This document shows positions 24,570 through 37,099 of a stretch of DNA of 64,000 nt, in pieces; the first letter of the stretch is position 1, and each line of letters begins with the position of its first letter. Below the pieces are notes generated by a model. It was not told the origin of the DNA and made no database searches. It saw only the letters and a list, made by a program, of their open reading frames with translations. The translations under genes were made by a program, and so were the position numbers. Source of the stretch: Litoditis marina (Eukaryota > Nematoda > Chromadorea > Rhabditida > Rhabditidae); the NCBI GenBank assembly GCA_964036275.1, contig CAXIWQ010000358.1, forward strand, positions 1 through 64,000. Direction: 5' to 3'.

Positions 24570-27500
24570 GAAACAATTGGTTTTCTCACAATCTTCAGAT
24601 TGACCTGTGAAAACTTCGCAATCCGGCCGATTGAATATCAGCGCGGCAAAAATTCGAACTTTCTGAGTTTCGATACAGAGCTTGTAAACATGAAAAACCT
24701 TTAGTACGCTGTTACTACTTAATTGGACTATCTTTCCACTTATAGTAACAACTAACTTGAAACAATTGACCTATTTACAATCTTCAGGTTGACCGGTAAA
24801 AACTTCGAAATCCGGCCGATTCAATATCAGCGCGGCCAAAATTCGAACTTTCTGAGTTTCGATACAGAGCTTGTATACATGTAAAACCGTTAGTACACTG
24901 TTACTACTTGATTGGACTATCTTCCCACTTATAGTGACAACTAACATGAAACAATTGGCCTCCTTACAATCTTCAGGTTGACCGGTAAAAACTTCGAAAT
25001 CCGGCCGATTCAATATCAGCGCGGCCAAAATTCGAACTTTCTGAGTTTCGATACAGAGCTTGTATACATGTAAAACCTTTAGTACACTGTTACCACTTAA
25101 TTGGACTATCTTTCCACTTATAGTAACAACTACCATGAAACAGTTGGTTTTCCTACAATCTTCAGATTGACCTGTGAAAACTTCGGAATCCGGCCGATTG
25201 AATATCAGCGCGGCCAAAATTCGAACTTTCTGAGTTTCGATACAGAGGTTGTATACATGAAAAACCTTTAGTACACTGTTACTTCTCAATTGGACTATTT
25301 TCCCACTTATGGTAACAACTACCATGAAACAATTGGTTTTCTTACAATCTTCCGATTGACCTGTGAAAACTTCGGAATCCGGCCGATTCAATATCAGCGC
25401 GGCCAAAATTCGAACTTTCTGAGTTTCGATACAGAGCTTGTATACATGAACAACCTTTAGGACACTGTTACTACTCAATTGGACTATCTTCCCACTCATG
25501 GTAACAACTACCATGAAACAATTGGCCTCCTTACAATCTTCAGATTGACCGGTGAAAACTTCGAAATCCGGCCGATTCAATATCAGCGCGGCCAAAATTC
25601 GAACTTTCTGAGTTTCGATACAGAGCTTGTATACATGAACAACCTTTAGGACACTGTTACTACTCAATTGGACTATCTTCCCACTCATGGTAACAACTAC
25701 CATGAAACAATTGGCCTCCTTACAATCTTCAGATTGACCGGTGAAAACTTCGAAATCCGGCCGATTCAATATCAGCGCGGCCAAAATTCGAACTTTCTGA
25801 GTTTCGATACAGAGCTTGTATACATGAACAACCTTTAGGACACTGTTACTACTTAATTGGACTATCTCCCCACTTATAGTAACAACTACCATGAAACAAT
25901 TGGTTTTTTTACAATCTTCAGATTGACCTGTGAAAACTTTGGAATCCGGCCGATTGAATATCAGCGCGGCCAAAATTCGAACCTTCTGAGTTTTGATACA
26001 GAGCTTGTATACATGAAAAACCTTTAGTACACTGTTACTACTCAGTTGGGACTATCTCCCCACTTATAGTAACAACTACCATGAAACAATTGGTTTTCTT
26101 ACAATCTTCAGATTGACCTGTGAAAACTTCGAAATCCGGCCGATTCAATATCAGCGCGGCCAAAATTCGAACTTTCTGAGTTTCGATACAGAGCTTGTCT
26201 ACATGAAAAACCTTTAGTACACTGTTACTACTTGATTGGACTATCTTCCCACTTATAGTAACAACTACCATGAAACAATTGGTTTTCTCACAATCTTCAG
26301 ATTGACCTGTGAAAACTTCGGAATCCGGCCGATTGAATATCAGCGCGGCAAAAATTCGAACTTTCTGAGTTTCGATACAGAGCTTGTAAACATGAAAAAC
26401 CTTTAGTACGCTGTTACTACTTAATTGGACTATCTTTCCACTTATAGTAACAACTAACTTGAAACAATTGACCTATTTACAATCTTCAGGTTGACCGGTA
26501 AAAACTTCGAAATCCGGCCGATTCAATATCAGCGCGGCCAAAATTCGAACTTTCTGAGTTTCGATACAGAGCTTGTATACATGTAAAACCTTTAGTACAC
26601 TGTTACTACTTGATTGGACTATCTTCCCACTTATAGTGACAACTAACATGAAACAATTGGCCTCCTTACAATCTTCAGGTTGACCGGTAAAAACTTCGAA
26701 ATCCGGCCGATTCAATATCAGCGCGGCCAAAATTCGAACTTTCTGAGTTTCGATACAGAGCTTGTATACATGTAAAAACCTTTAGTACACTGTTACCACT
26801 TAATTGGACTATCTTTCCACTTATAGTAACAACTACCATGAAACAGTTGGTTTTCCTACAATCTTCAGATTGACCTGTGAAAACTTCGGAATCCGGCCGA
26901 TTGAATATCAGAGCGGCCAAAATTCGAACTTTCTGAGATTCGATACAGAGCTTGTATACATGAAAAACCTTCCGTACACTGTTACCAATTAATTGGACTA
27001 TCTTTCCCACTTATAGTAACAACTACCATAAAACAATTGGTTTTCTTACAATCTTCAGATTGACCAGTGAAAACTTCGGAATCCGGCCGATTGAATATCA
27101 GCGCGGCCAAAATTCGAACTTTCTGAGTTTCGATACAGAGGTTGTATACATGAAAAACCTTTAGTACACTGTTACTTCTCAATTGGACTATTTTCCCACT
27201 TATGGTAACAACTACCATTAAACAATTGGTTTTCTTACAATCTTCCGATTGACCTGTGAAAACTTCGGAATCCGGCCGATTCAATATCAGCGCGGCCAAA
27301 ATTCGAACTTTCTGAGTTTCGATACAGAGCTTGTATACATGCAAAACTTTCCGTACACTGTTACCACTTAATTGGACTATCTGTCCACTTATAGTAACAA
27401 CTACCATGAAACAATTGGTTTTCCTACAATCTTCAGATTGACCTGTGAAAACTTCGGAATCCGGCCGATTGAATATCAGCGCGGCCAAAATTCGAACTTT

Positions 27501-29653
27501 CTGAGTTTCGATACAGAGGTTGTATACATGAAAACCTTCCGTACACTGTTACCACTTAATTGGACTATCTTTCCACTTATAGTAACAACTACCATGAAAC
27601 AATTGGTTTTTCCTACAATCTTCAGATTGACCTGTGAAAACTTCGGAATCCGGCCGATTGAATATCAGCGCGGCCAAAATTCGAACTTTCTGAGTTTCGA
27701 TACAGAGCTTGTATACATGAAAAACCTTCCGTACACTGTTACCACTTAATTGGACTATCTTTCCATTTATAGTAACAACTACCATGAAACAATTGGTTTT
27801 CTTACAATCTTCAGATTGACCAGTGAAAACTTCGGAATCCGGCCGATTGAATATCAGCGCGGCCAAAATTCGAACTTTCTGAGTTTCGATACAGAGGTTG
27901 TATACATGAAAAACCTTTAGTACACTGTTACTACTCAATTGGACTATTTTCCCACTTATGGTAACAACTACCATGAAACAATTGGTTTTCTTACAATCTT
28001 CCGATTGACCTGTGAAAACTTCGGAATCCGGCCGATTCAATATCAGCGCGGCCAAAATTCGAACTTTCTGAGTTTCGATACAGAGCTTGTATACATGCAA
28101 AACCTTCCGTACACTGTTACCACTTAATTGGACTATCTTTCCACTTATAGTAACAACTACCATGAAACAATTGGTTTTCCTACAATCTTCAGATTGACCT
28201 GTGAAAACTTCGGAATCCGGCCGATTGAATATCAGCGCGGCCAAAATTGGAACTTTCTGAGTTTCGATACAGAGCTTGTATACATGTAAAACCTTTAGTA
28301 CACTGTTACTACTCAATTGGACTATCTTCCCACTTATGGTCACAACTACCATGAAACAATTGGCCTCCTTACAATCTCCAGATTGACCGGTGAAAACTTC
28401 GAAATCCGGCCGATTCAATATCAGCGCGGCCAAAATTCGAACTTTCTGAGTTTCGATACAGAGACTACTCAATTGGACTATCTTCCCACTTATGGTAACA
28501 ACTACCATGAAACAATTGGTTTTCTTACAATCTTCCGATTGACCTGTGAAAACTTCGGAATCCGGCCGATTCAATATCAGCGCGGCCAAAATTCGAACTT
28601 TCTGAGTTTCGATACAGAGCTTGTATACATGCAAAACCTTCCGTACACTGTTACCACTTAATTGGACTATCTTTCCACTTATAGTAACAACTACCATGAA
28701 ACAATTGGTTTTCCTACAATCTTCAGATTGACCTGTGAAAACTTCGGAATCCGGCCGATTGAATATCAGCGCGGCCAAAATTGGAACTTTCTCAGTTTCG
28801 ATACAGAGCTTGTATACATGTAAAACATTTAGTACACTGTTACTACTCAATTGGACTATCTTCCCACTTATGGTCACAACTACCATGAAACAATTGGCCT
28901 CCTTACAATCTTCAGATTGACCGGTGAAAACTTCGAAATCCGGCCGATTCAATATCAGCGCGGCCAAAATTCGAACTTTCTGAGTTTCGATACAGAGCTT
29001 GTATACATGTAAAACCTTTGGTACACTGTTACTACTCAATTGGACTATCTTCCCACTCATGGTAACAACTACCATGAAACAATTGGCCTCCTTACAATCT
29101 TCAGATTGACCGGTGAAAACTTCGAAATCCGGCCGATTCAATATCAGCGCGGCCAAAATTCGAACTTTCTGAGTTTCGATACAGAGCTTGTATACATGAA
29201 AAACCTTTAGGACACTGTTACTACTTAATTGGACTATCTCCCCACTTATAGTAACAACTACCATGAAACAATTGGTTTTTTTACAATCTTCAGATTGACC
29301 TGTGAAAACTTCGGAATCCGGCCGATTGAATATCAGCGCGGCCAAAATTCGAACCTTCTGAGTTTTGATACAGAGCTTGTATACATGAAAAACCTTTAGT
29401 ACACTGTTACTACTCAGTTGGACTATCTCCCCACTTATAGTAACAACTACCATGAAACAATTGGTTTTCTTACAATCTTCAGATTGACCTGTGAAAACTT
29501 CGAAATCCGGCCGATTCAATATCAGCGCGGCCAAAATTCGAACTTTCTGAGTTTCGATACAGAGCTTGTCTACATGAAAAACCTTTAGTACACTGTTACT
29601 ACTTGATTGGACTATCTTCCCACTTATAGTAACAACTACCATGAAACAATTGG
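24570..29653 (+). repeat. Satellite segment in mirror register with the right-arm start
   Basis: About 27 monomers. Between about 25.9 and 27.5 kb the order of marked units matches, in reverse complement, 35.2 to 36.9 kb. Pairs include ATCAGAGCGGCC at 26,908 with its complement at about 35,766, and the unit ending at 26,271 with the one starting at 36,412. Isolated one-base insertions occur near 26,050 (GTTGGGAC), 26,775 (TGTAAAAACC) and 27,608 (GGTTTTTCC). A 33-bp deletion lies at 28,463. Confidence 0.78.
28441..28480 (+). other. 33-bp deletion giving a 156-bp monomer
   Basis: GATACAGAG at 28,455-28,463 is joined directly to ACTACTCAATTGG at 28,464. The normal 33 bp between them, from CTTGTATACATG to CACTGTT, is missing. 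I see no microhomology at the join. The loss is a multiple of three, so frames through the unit stay open on both strands. I saw no second copy. Confidence 0.9.
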
Positions 29654-31544
29654 TTTTCTCACAATCTTCAGATTGACCTGTGAAAACTTCGGAATCCGGC
29701 CGATTGAATATCAGCGCGGCAAAAATTCGAACTTTCTGAGTTTCGATACAGAGCTTGTAAACATGAAAAACCTTTAGTACACTGTTACTACTCAATTGGA
29801 CTATTTTTCCCACTCATGGTAACAACTACCATGAAAGAATTGGCCTCCTTACAATCTTCAGATTGACCGGTGAAAACTTCGAAATCCGGCCGATTCAATA
29901 TCAGCGCGGCCAAAATTCGAACTTTCTGAGTTTCGATACAGAGCTTGTATACATGAAAAACCTTTAGGACACTGTTACTACTTAATTGGACTATCTCCCC
30001 ACTCATAGTAACAACTACCATGAAACAATTGGTTTTTTTACAATCTTCAGATTGACCTGTGAAAACTTCGGAATCCGGCCGAGTGAATATCAGCGCGGCC
30101 AAAATTCGAACCTTCTGAGTTTTGATACAGAGCTTGTATACATGAAAAACCTTTAGTACACTGTTACTACTCAGTTGGACTATCTCCCCACTTATAGTAA
30201 CAACTACCATGAGACAATTGGTTTTCTTACAATCTTCAGATTGACCTGTGAAAACTTCGAAATCCGGCCGATTCAATATCAGCGCGGCCAAAATTCGAAC
30301 TTTCTGAGTTTCGATACAGAGCTTGTCTACATGAAAAACCTTTAGTACACTGTTACTACTTGATTGGACTATCTTCCCACTTATAGTAACAACTACCATG
30401 AAACAATTGGTTTTCTCACAATCTTCAGATTGACCTGTGAAAACTTCGGAATCCGGCCGATTGAATATCAGCGCGGCAAAAATTCGAACTTTCTGAGTTT
30501 CGATACAGAGCTTGTAAACATGAAAAACCTTTAGTACGCTGTTACTACTTAATTGGACTATCTTTCCACTTATAGTAACAACTAACTTGAAACAATTGGT
30601 TTTCTCACAATCTTCAGATTGACCTGTGAAAACTTCGGAATCCGGCCGATTGAATATCAGCGCGGCAAAAATTCGAACTTTCTGAGTTTCGATACAGAGC
30701 TTGTAAACATGAAAAACCTTTAGTACACTGTTACTACTCAATTGGACTATTTTCCCACTCATGGTAACAACTACCATGAAACAATTGGCCTCCTTACAAT
30801 CTTCAGATTGACCGGTGAAAACTTCGAAATCCGGCCGATTCAATATCAGCGCGGCCAAAATTCGAACTTTCTGAGTTTCGATACAGAGCTTGTATACATG
30901 AAAAACCTTTAGGACACTGTTACTACTTAATTGGACTATCTCCCCACTCATAGTAACAACTACCATGAAACAATTGGTTTTTTTACAATCTTCAGATTGA
31001 CCTGTGAAAACTTCGGAATCCGGCCGATTGAATATCAGCGCGGCCAAAATTCGAACCTTCTGAGTTTTGATACAGAGCTTGTATACATGAAAAACCTTTA
31101 GTACACTGTTACTACTCAGTTGGACTATCTCCCCACTTATAGTAACAACTACCATGAGACAATTGGTTTTCTTACAATCTTCAGATTGACCTGTGAAAAC
31201 TTCGAAATCCGGCCGATTCAATATCAGCGCGGCCAAAATTCGAACTTTCTGAGTTTCGATACAGAGCTTGTCTACATGAAAAACCTTTAGTACACTGTTA
31301 CTACTTGATTGGACTATCTTCCCACTTATAGTAACAACTACCATGAAACAATTGGTTTTCTCACAATCTCAGATTGACCTGTGAAAACTTCGGATCCGGC
31401 CGATTGAATATCAGCGCGGCAAAAATTCGAACTTTCTGAGTTTCGATACAGAGCTTGTAAACATGAAAAACCTTTAGTACGCTGTTACTACTTAATTGGA
31501 CTATCTTTCCACTTATAGTAACAACTAACTTGAAACAATTGACC
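29654..31544 (+). repeat. 945-bp five-monomer duplication with a visible exchange point
   Basis: Copy 1 is 29,654-30,599 and copy 2 is 30,600-31,544. CCATGAGACAATTGG occurs at 30,208 and 31,153, 945 bp apart. At the join one monomer is chimeric. It begins as the ACTAACTTGAAACAATTG type, which elsewhere continues GACCTATTTAC, but switches to GGTTTTCTCAC. The switch lies in the shared GAAACAATTG, as expected for unequal homologous exchange. Copy 1 carries one extra T near 29,806. Confidence 0.87.
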
Positions 31545-32289
31545 TATTTACAATCTTCAGGTTGACCGGTAAAAACTTCGAAATCCGGCCGATTCAATAT
31601 CAGCGCGGCCAAAATTCGAACTTTCTGAGTTTCGATACAGAGCTTGTATACATGTAAAACCTTTAGTACACTGTTACTACTTGATTGGACTATCTTCCCA
31701 CTTATAGTAACAACTAACATGAAACAATTGGCCTCCTTACAATCTTCAGATTGACCTGTGAAAACTTCGGAATCCGGCCGATTCAATATCAGCGCGGCCA
31801 AAATTCGAACTTTCTGAGTTTCGATACAGAGCTTGTATACATGTAAAACCTTTAGTACACTGTTACTACTCAATTGGACTATCTTCCCACTCATGGTAAC
31901 AACTACCATGAAACTATTGGTTTTCTTACAATCTTCAGATTGACCTGTGAAAACTTCGGAATCCGGCCGATTCAATATCAGCGCGGCCAAAATTCGAACT
32001 TTCTGAGTTTCGATACAGAGCTTGTATACATGTAAAACCTTTGGTACACTGTTACTACTCAATTGGACTATCTTCCCACTCATGGTAACAACTACCATGA
32101 AACAATTGGCCTCCTTACAATCTTCAGATTGACCGGTGAAAACTTCGGAATCCGGCCGATTGAATATCAGCGCGGCCAAAATTCGAACTTTCTGAGTTTC
32201 GATACAGAGGTTGTATACATGAAAAACCTTTAGTACACTGTTACTACTCAATTGGACTATCTTCCCACTCATGGTAACAACTACCATGA
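31545..32289 (+). repeat. Short mixed satellite segment
   Basis: About four monomers linking two duplicated blocks. Types alternate between GCCTCCTTAC and GTTTTCTTAC with CATGTAAAACC tails. Near 31,914 one unit has GAAACTATTGG in place of GAAACAATTGG, which destroys the otherwise near-constant CAATTG palindrome. Nothing else is present. Confidence 0.8.
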
Positions 32290-34551
32290 AACAATTGGTT
32301 TTCTTACAATCTTCAGATTGACCTGTGAAAACTTCGGAATCCGGCCGATTCAATATCAGCGCGGCCAAAATTCGAACTTTCTGAGTTCGATACAGAGCTT
32401 GTATACATGCAAAACCTTCCGTACACTGTTACCACTTAATTGGACTATCTTTCCACTTATAGTAACAACTACCATGAAACAATTGGTTTTCCTACAATCT
32501 TCAGATTGACCTGTGAAAACTTCGGAATCCGGCCGATTGAATATCAGCGCGGCCAAAATTGGAACTTTCTGAGTTTCGATACAGAGCTTGTATACATGTA
32601 AAACCTTTAGTACACTGTTACTACTCAATTGGACTATCTTCCCACTTATGGTCACAACTACCATGAAACAATTGGCCTCCTTACAATCTTCAGATTGACC
32701 GGTGAAAACTTCGGAATCCGGCCGATTGAAAATCAGCGCGGCCAAAATTCGAACCTTCTGAGTTTTGATACAGAGCTTGTATACATGAAAAACCTTTAGT
32801 ACACTGTTACTACTCAGTTGGACTATCTCCCCACTTATAGTAACAACTACCATGAGACAATTGGTTTTCTTACAATCTTCAGATTGACCTGTGAAAACTT
32901 CGAAATCCGGCCGATTCAATATCAGCGCGGCCAAAATTCGAACTTTCTGAGTTTCGATACAGAGCTTGTCTACATGAAAAACCTTTAGTACACTGTTACT
33001 ACTTGATTGGACTATCTTCCCACTTATAGTAACAACTACCATGAAACAATTGGTTTTCTCACAATCTTCAGATTGACCTGTGAAAACTTCGGAATCCGGC
33101 CGATTGAATATCAGCGCGGCAAAAATTCGAACTTTCTGAGTTTCGATACAGAGCTTGTAAACATGAAAAACCTTTAGTACGCTGTTACTACTTAATTGGA
33201 CTATCTTTCCACTTATAGTAACAACTAACTTGAAACAATTGACCTATTTACAATCTTCAGGTTGACCGGTAAAACTTCGAAATCCGGCCGATTCAATATC
33301 AGCGCGGCCAAAATTCGAACTTTCTGAGTTTCGATACAGAGCTTGTATACATGTAAAACCTTTAGTACACTGTTACTACTTAATTGGACTATCTTCCTAC
33401 TTATAGTAACAACTACCATGAAACAATTGGTTTTCTTACAATCTTCAGATTGACCTGTGAAAACTTCGGAATCCGGCCGATTCAATATCAGCGCGGCCAA
33501 AATTCGAACTTTCTGAGTTTCGATACAGAGCTTGTATACATGCAAAACCTTCCGTACACTGTTACCACTTAATTGGACTATCTTTCCACTTATAGTAACA
33601 ACTACCATGAAACAATTGGTTTTCCTACAATCTTCAGATTGACCTGTGAAAACTTCGGAATCCGGCCGATTGAATATCAGCGCGGCCAAAATTGGAACTT
33701 TCTGATTTTCGATACAGAGCTTGTATACATGTAAAACCTTTAGTACACTGTTACTACTCAATTGGACTATCTTCCCACTTATGGTCACAACTACCATGAA
33801 ACAATTGGCCTCCTTACAATCTTCAGATTGACCGGTGAAAACTTCGGAATCCGGCCGATTGAAAATCAGCGCGGCCAAAATTCGAACCTTCTGAGTTTTG
33901 ATACAGAGCTTGTATACATGAAAAACCTTTAGTACACTGTTACTACTCAGTTGGACTATCTCCCCACTTATAGTAACAACTACCATGAGACAATTGGTTT
34001 TCTTACAATCTTCAGATTGACCTGTGAAAACTTCGAAATCCGGCCGATTCAATATCAGCGCGGCCAAAATTCGAACTTTCTGAGTTTCGATACAGAGCTT
34101 GTCTACATGAAAAACCTTTAGTACACTGTTACTACTTGATTGGACTATCTTCCCACTTATAGTAACAACTACCATGAAACAATTGGTTTTCTCACAATCT
34201 TCAGATTGACCTGTGAAAACTTCGGAATCCGGCCGATTGAATATCAGCGCGGCAAAAATTCGAACTTTCTGAGTTTCGATACAGAGCTTGTAAACATGAA
34301 AAACCTTTAGTACGCTGTTACTACTTAATTGGACTATCTTTCCACTTATAGTAACAACTAACTTGAAACAATTGACCTATTTACAATCTTCAGGTTGACC
34401 GGTAAAAACTTCGAAATCCGGCCGATTCAATATCAGCGCGGCCAAAATTCGAACTTTCTGAGTTTCGATACAGAGCTTGTATACATGTAAAACCTTTAGT
34501 ACACTGTTACTACTTAATTGGACTATCTTCCTACTTATAGTAACAACTAAC
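32290..34551 (+). repeat. 1134-bp six-monomer duplication
   Basis: Two six-unit blocks of near-identical order. The rare GATTGAAAATCAGCG (normally GAATATCAGCG) recurs near 32,725 and 33,858, and CTTCCTACTTATAG at 33,393 and 34,527. CCATGAGACAATTGG also recurs (about 32,849 and 33,982). One A is missing near 33,273 (GGTAAAACTTCG), making that spacing 1133. Confidence 0.83.
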
Positions 34552-34893
34552 ATGAAACAATTGGCCTCCTTACAATCTTCAGATTGACCTGTGAAAACTT
34601 CGGAATCCGGCCGATTGAATATCAGCGCGGCAAAAATTCGAACTTTCTGAGTTTCGATACAGAGCTTGTAAACATGAAAAACCTTTAGTACGCTGTTACT
34701 ACTTAATTGGACTATCTTTCCACTTATAGTAACAACTAACTTGAAACAATTGACCTATTTACAATCTTCAGGTTGACCGGTAAAAACTTCGAAATCCGGC
34801 CGATTCAATATCAGCGCGGCCAAAATTCGAACTTTCTGAGTTTCGATACAGAGCTTGTATACATGTAAAACCTTTAGTACACTGTTACTACTC
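34552..34893 (+). repeat. Last intact forward monomers before the inversion
   Basis: About two complete units. The last is the GACCTATTTAC / ACCGGTAAAAAC type ending in CATGTAAAACCTTTAG. They are ordinary in sequence, and the next unit, starting at 34,894, is the truncated one at the junction. No other feature is present. Confidence 0.85.
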
Positions 34894-34993
34894 AATTGGA
34901 CTATCTTCCCACTCATGAATATCAGCGCGGCAAAAATTCGAACTTTCGGCAAAAATTCGAACTTTCTGAACTTTACAAGCTCTGTATCGAAAC
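34894..34993. other. Inversion junction between the two satellite arms
   Basis: The last forward monomer starts at 34,894 and runs 24 bp to CCCACTCATG (34,917). It then jumps to AATATCAGCGCGGCAAAAATT, skipping about 80 bp of the unit. A 19-bp segment is duplicated (34,928-34,965). After GAACTTTCTGA the sequence continues as ACTTTACAAGCTCTG in the opposite orientation. AATTCGAACTTTCTGA (34,954-34,969) faces TCAGAAAGTTCCAATT (34,994-35,009), pairing with one mismatch around a 24-nt spacer. All later units are inverted. The complex scar suggests a replication-based or end-joining rearrangement; assembly error remains possible. Confidence 0.92.
34928..34965 (+). repeat. 19-bp tandem duplication at the inversion junction
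   Basis: CGGCAAAAATTCGAACTTT occurs at 34,928-34,946 and again directly at 34,947-34,965. I saw this duplication in no other monomer. It fits slippage or repeated template switching during the event that made the inversion. Confidence 0.93.
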
Positions 34994-37099
34994 TCAGAAA
35001 GTTCCAATTTTGGCCGCGCTGATATTCAATCGGCCGGATTCCGAAGTTTTCACCGGTCAATCTGAAGATTGTAAGGAGGCCAATTGTTTCATGGTAGTTG
35101 TGACCATAAGTGGGAAGATAGTCCAATTGAGTAGTAACAGTGTACTAAAGGTTTTACATGTATACAAGCTCTGTATCGAAACTCAGAAAGTTCCAATTTG
35201 GCCGCGCTGATATTCAATCGGCCGGATTCCGAAGTTTTCACAGGTCAATCTGAAGATTGTAGGAAAACCAATTGTTTCATGGTAGTTGTTACTATAAGTG
35301 GAAAGATAGTCCAATTAAGTGGTAACAGTGTACGGAAGGTTTTGCATGTATACAAGCTCTGTATCGAAACTCAGAAAGTTCGAATTTGGCCGCGCTGATA
35401 TTGAATCGGCCGGATTCCGAAGTTTTCACAGGTCAATCGGAAGATTGTAAGAAAACCAATTGTTTCATGGTAGTTGTTACCATAAGTGGGAAAATAGTCC
35501 AATTGAGAAGTAACAGTGTACTAAAGGTTTTTCATGTATACAACCTCTGTATCGAAACTCAGAAAGTTCGAATTTTGGCCGCGCTGATATTCAATCGGCC
35601 GGATTCCGAAGTTTTCACTGGTCAATCTGAAGATTGTAAGAAAACCAATTGTTTATGGTAGTTGTTACTATAAGTGGGAAAGATAGTCCAATTAAGTGGT
35701 AACAGTGTACGGAAGGTTTTTCATGTATACAAGCTCTGTATCGAAACTCAGAAAGTTCGAATTTTGGCCGCTCTGATATTCAATCGGCCGGATTCCGAAG
35801 TTTTCACAGGTCAATCTGAAGATTGTAGGAAAACCAACTGTTTCATGGTAGTTGTTACTATAAGTGGAAAGATAGTCCAATTAAGTGATAACAGTGTACT
35901 AAAGGTTTTACATGTATACAAGCTCTGTATCGAAACTCAGAAAGTTCGAATTTTGGCCGCGCTGATATTGAATCGGCCGGATTTCGAAGTTTTTACCGGT
36001 CAACCTGAAGATTGTAAGGAGGCCAATTGTTTCATGTTAGTTGTCACTATAAGTGGGAAGATAGTCCAATCAAGTAGTAACAGTGTACTAAAGGTTTTAC
36101 ATGTATACAAGCTCTGTATCGAAACTCAGAAAGTTCGAATTTTGGCCGCGCTGATATTGAATCGGCCGGATTTCGAAGTTTTTACCGGTCAACCTGAAGA
36201 TTGTAAATAGGTCAATTGTTTCAAGTTAGTTGTTACTATAAGTGGAAAGATAGTCCAATTAAGTAGTAACAGCGTACTAAAGGTTTTTCATGTTTACAAG
36301 CTCTGTATCGAAACTCAGAAAGTTCGAATTTTTGCCGCGCTGATATTCAATCGGCCGGATTCCGAAGTTTTCACAGGTCAATCTGAAGATTGTGAGAAAA
36401 CCAATTGTTTCATGGTAGTTGTTACTATAAGTGGGAAGATAGTCCAATCAAGTAGTAACAGTGTACTAAAGGTTTTTCATGTAGACAAGCTCTGTATCGA
36501 AACTCAGAAAGTTCGAATTTTGGCCGCGCTGATATTGAATCGGCCGGATTTCGAAGTTTTCACAGGTCAATCTGAAGATTGTAAGAAAACCAATTGTTTC
36601 ATGGTAGTTGTTACTATAAGTGGGGAGATAGTCCAACTGAGTAGTAACAGTGTACTAAAGGTTTTTCATGTATACAAGCTCTGTATCAAAACTCAGAAGG
36701 TTCGAATTTTGGCCGCGCTGATATTCAATCGGCCGGATTCCAAAGTTTTCACAGGTCAATCTGAAGATTGTAAAAAAACCAATTGTTTCATGGTAGTTGT
36801 TACTATAAGTGGGGAGATAGTCCAATTAAGTAGTAACAGTGTCCTAAAGGTTGTTCATGTATACAAGCTCTGTATCGAAACTCAGAAAGTTCGAATTTTG
36901 GCCGCGCTGATATTGAATCGGCCGGATTTCGAAGTTTTCACCGGTCAATCTGAAGATTGTAAGGAGGCCAATTGTTTCATGGTAGTTGTTACCATGAGTG
37001 GGAAGATAGTCCAATTGAGTAGTAACAGTGTACCAAAGGTTTTACATGTATACAAGCTCTGTATCGAAACTCAGAAAGTTCGAATTTTGGCCGCGCTGA
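34994..37099 (-). repeat. First inverted HOR block
   Basis: About 11 monomers in reverse orientation. The order of marked units from 35.2 to 36.9 kb equals that of left-arm 27.5 to 25.9 kb read in reverse: one with the GTTTATGG / GTGGGAAAGATAG pair near 35,651, one with GGCCGCTCTG at about 35,766, then GTAAATAGG near 36,206, then the GTAGACAAGCTC unit near 36,480. Private one-base losses occur at about 35,200 and 35,387 (AATTTGGCC for AATTTTGGCC) and at 35,654. Confidence 0.8.

Larger units (their letters stand above)
1..34969 (+). repeat. Left arm of 189-bp satellite array, forward units
   Basis: About 185 head-to-tail copies of one 189-bp unit, with no other sequence between them. Unit starts (AATTGGACTATC) at 1, 190 and 379 show the exact period. 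Fixed landmarks by unit position are: CAATTG at 43-48, CCGGCCG at about 92-98, TATCAGCGCGGC at 105-116, GAGTTTCGATACAGAG at 134-149 and TGTATACA at 152-159. Variation concentrates at positions about 12-28 (CTTCCCAC, TTTCCAC or CTCCCCAC; TATAG, TATGG or CATGG), at 49-59 (GTTTTCTTAC, GCCTCCTTAC or ACCTATTTAC) and at 160-189 (GAAAAACCTTTAG, GTAAAACCTTTGG, GCAAAACCTTCCG or GAACAACCTTTAGG). Neighbouring copies differ at only a few sites. I see directly that it is a satellite; a heterochromatic or centromeric location is inference. The unit is not one I recognise. Confidence 0.97.

Noticed and set aside
34894..35009. Simple fold-back (hairpin) read artefact at the inversion
   Set aside because: Units next to the junction do not mirror each other: the first CCTATTTAC type is about 0.2 kb to the left but 1.2 kb to the right. 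A more complex misassembly is still possible.
34894..35009. Transposon or other mobile element at the junction
   Set aside because: Every base except a few at the joins can be traced to the monomer; there are no foreign bases, terminal repeats or target-site duplication.
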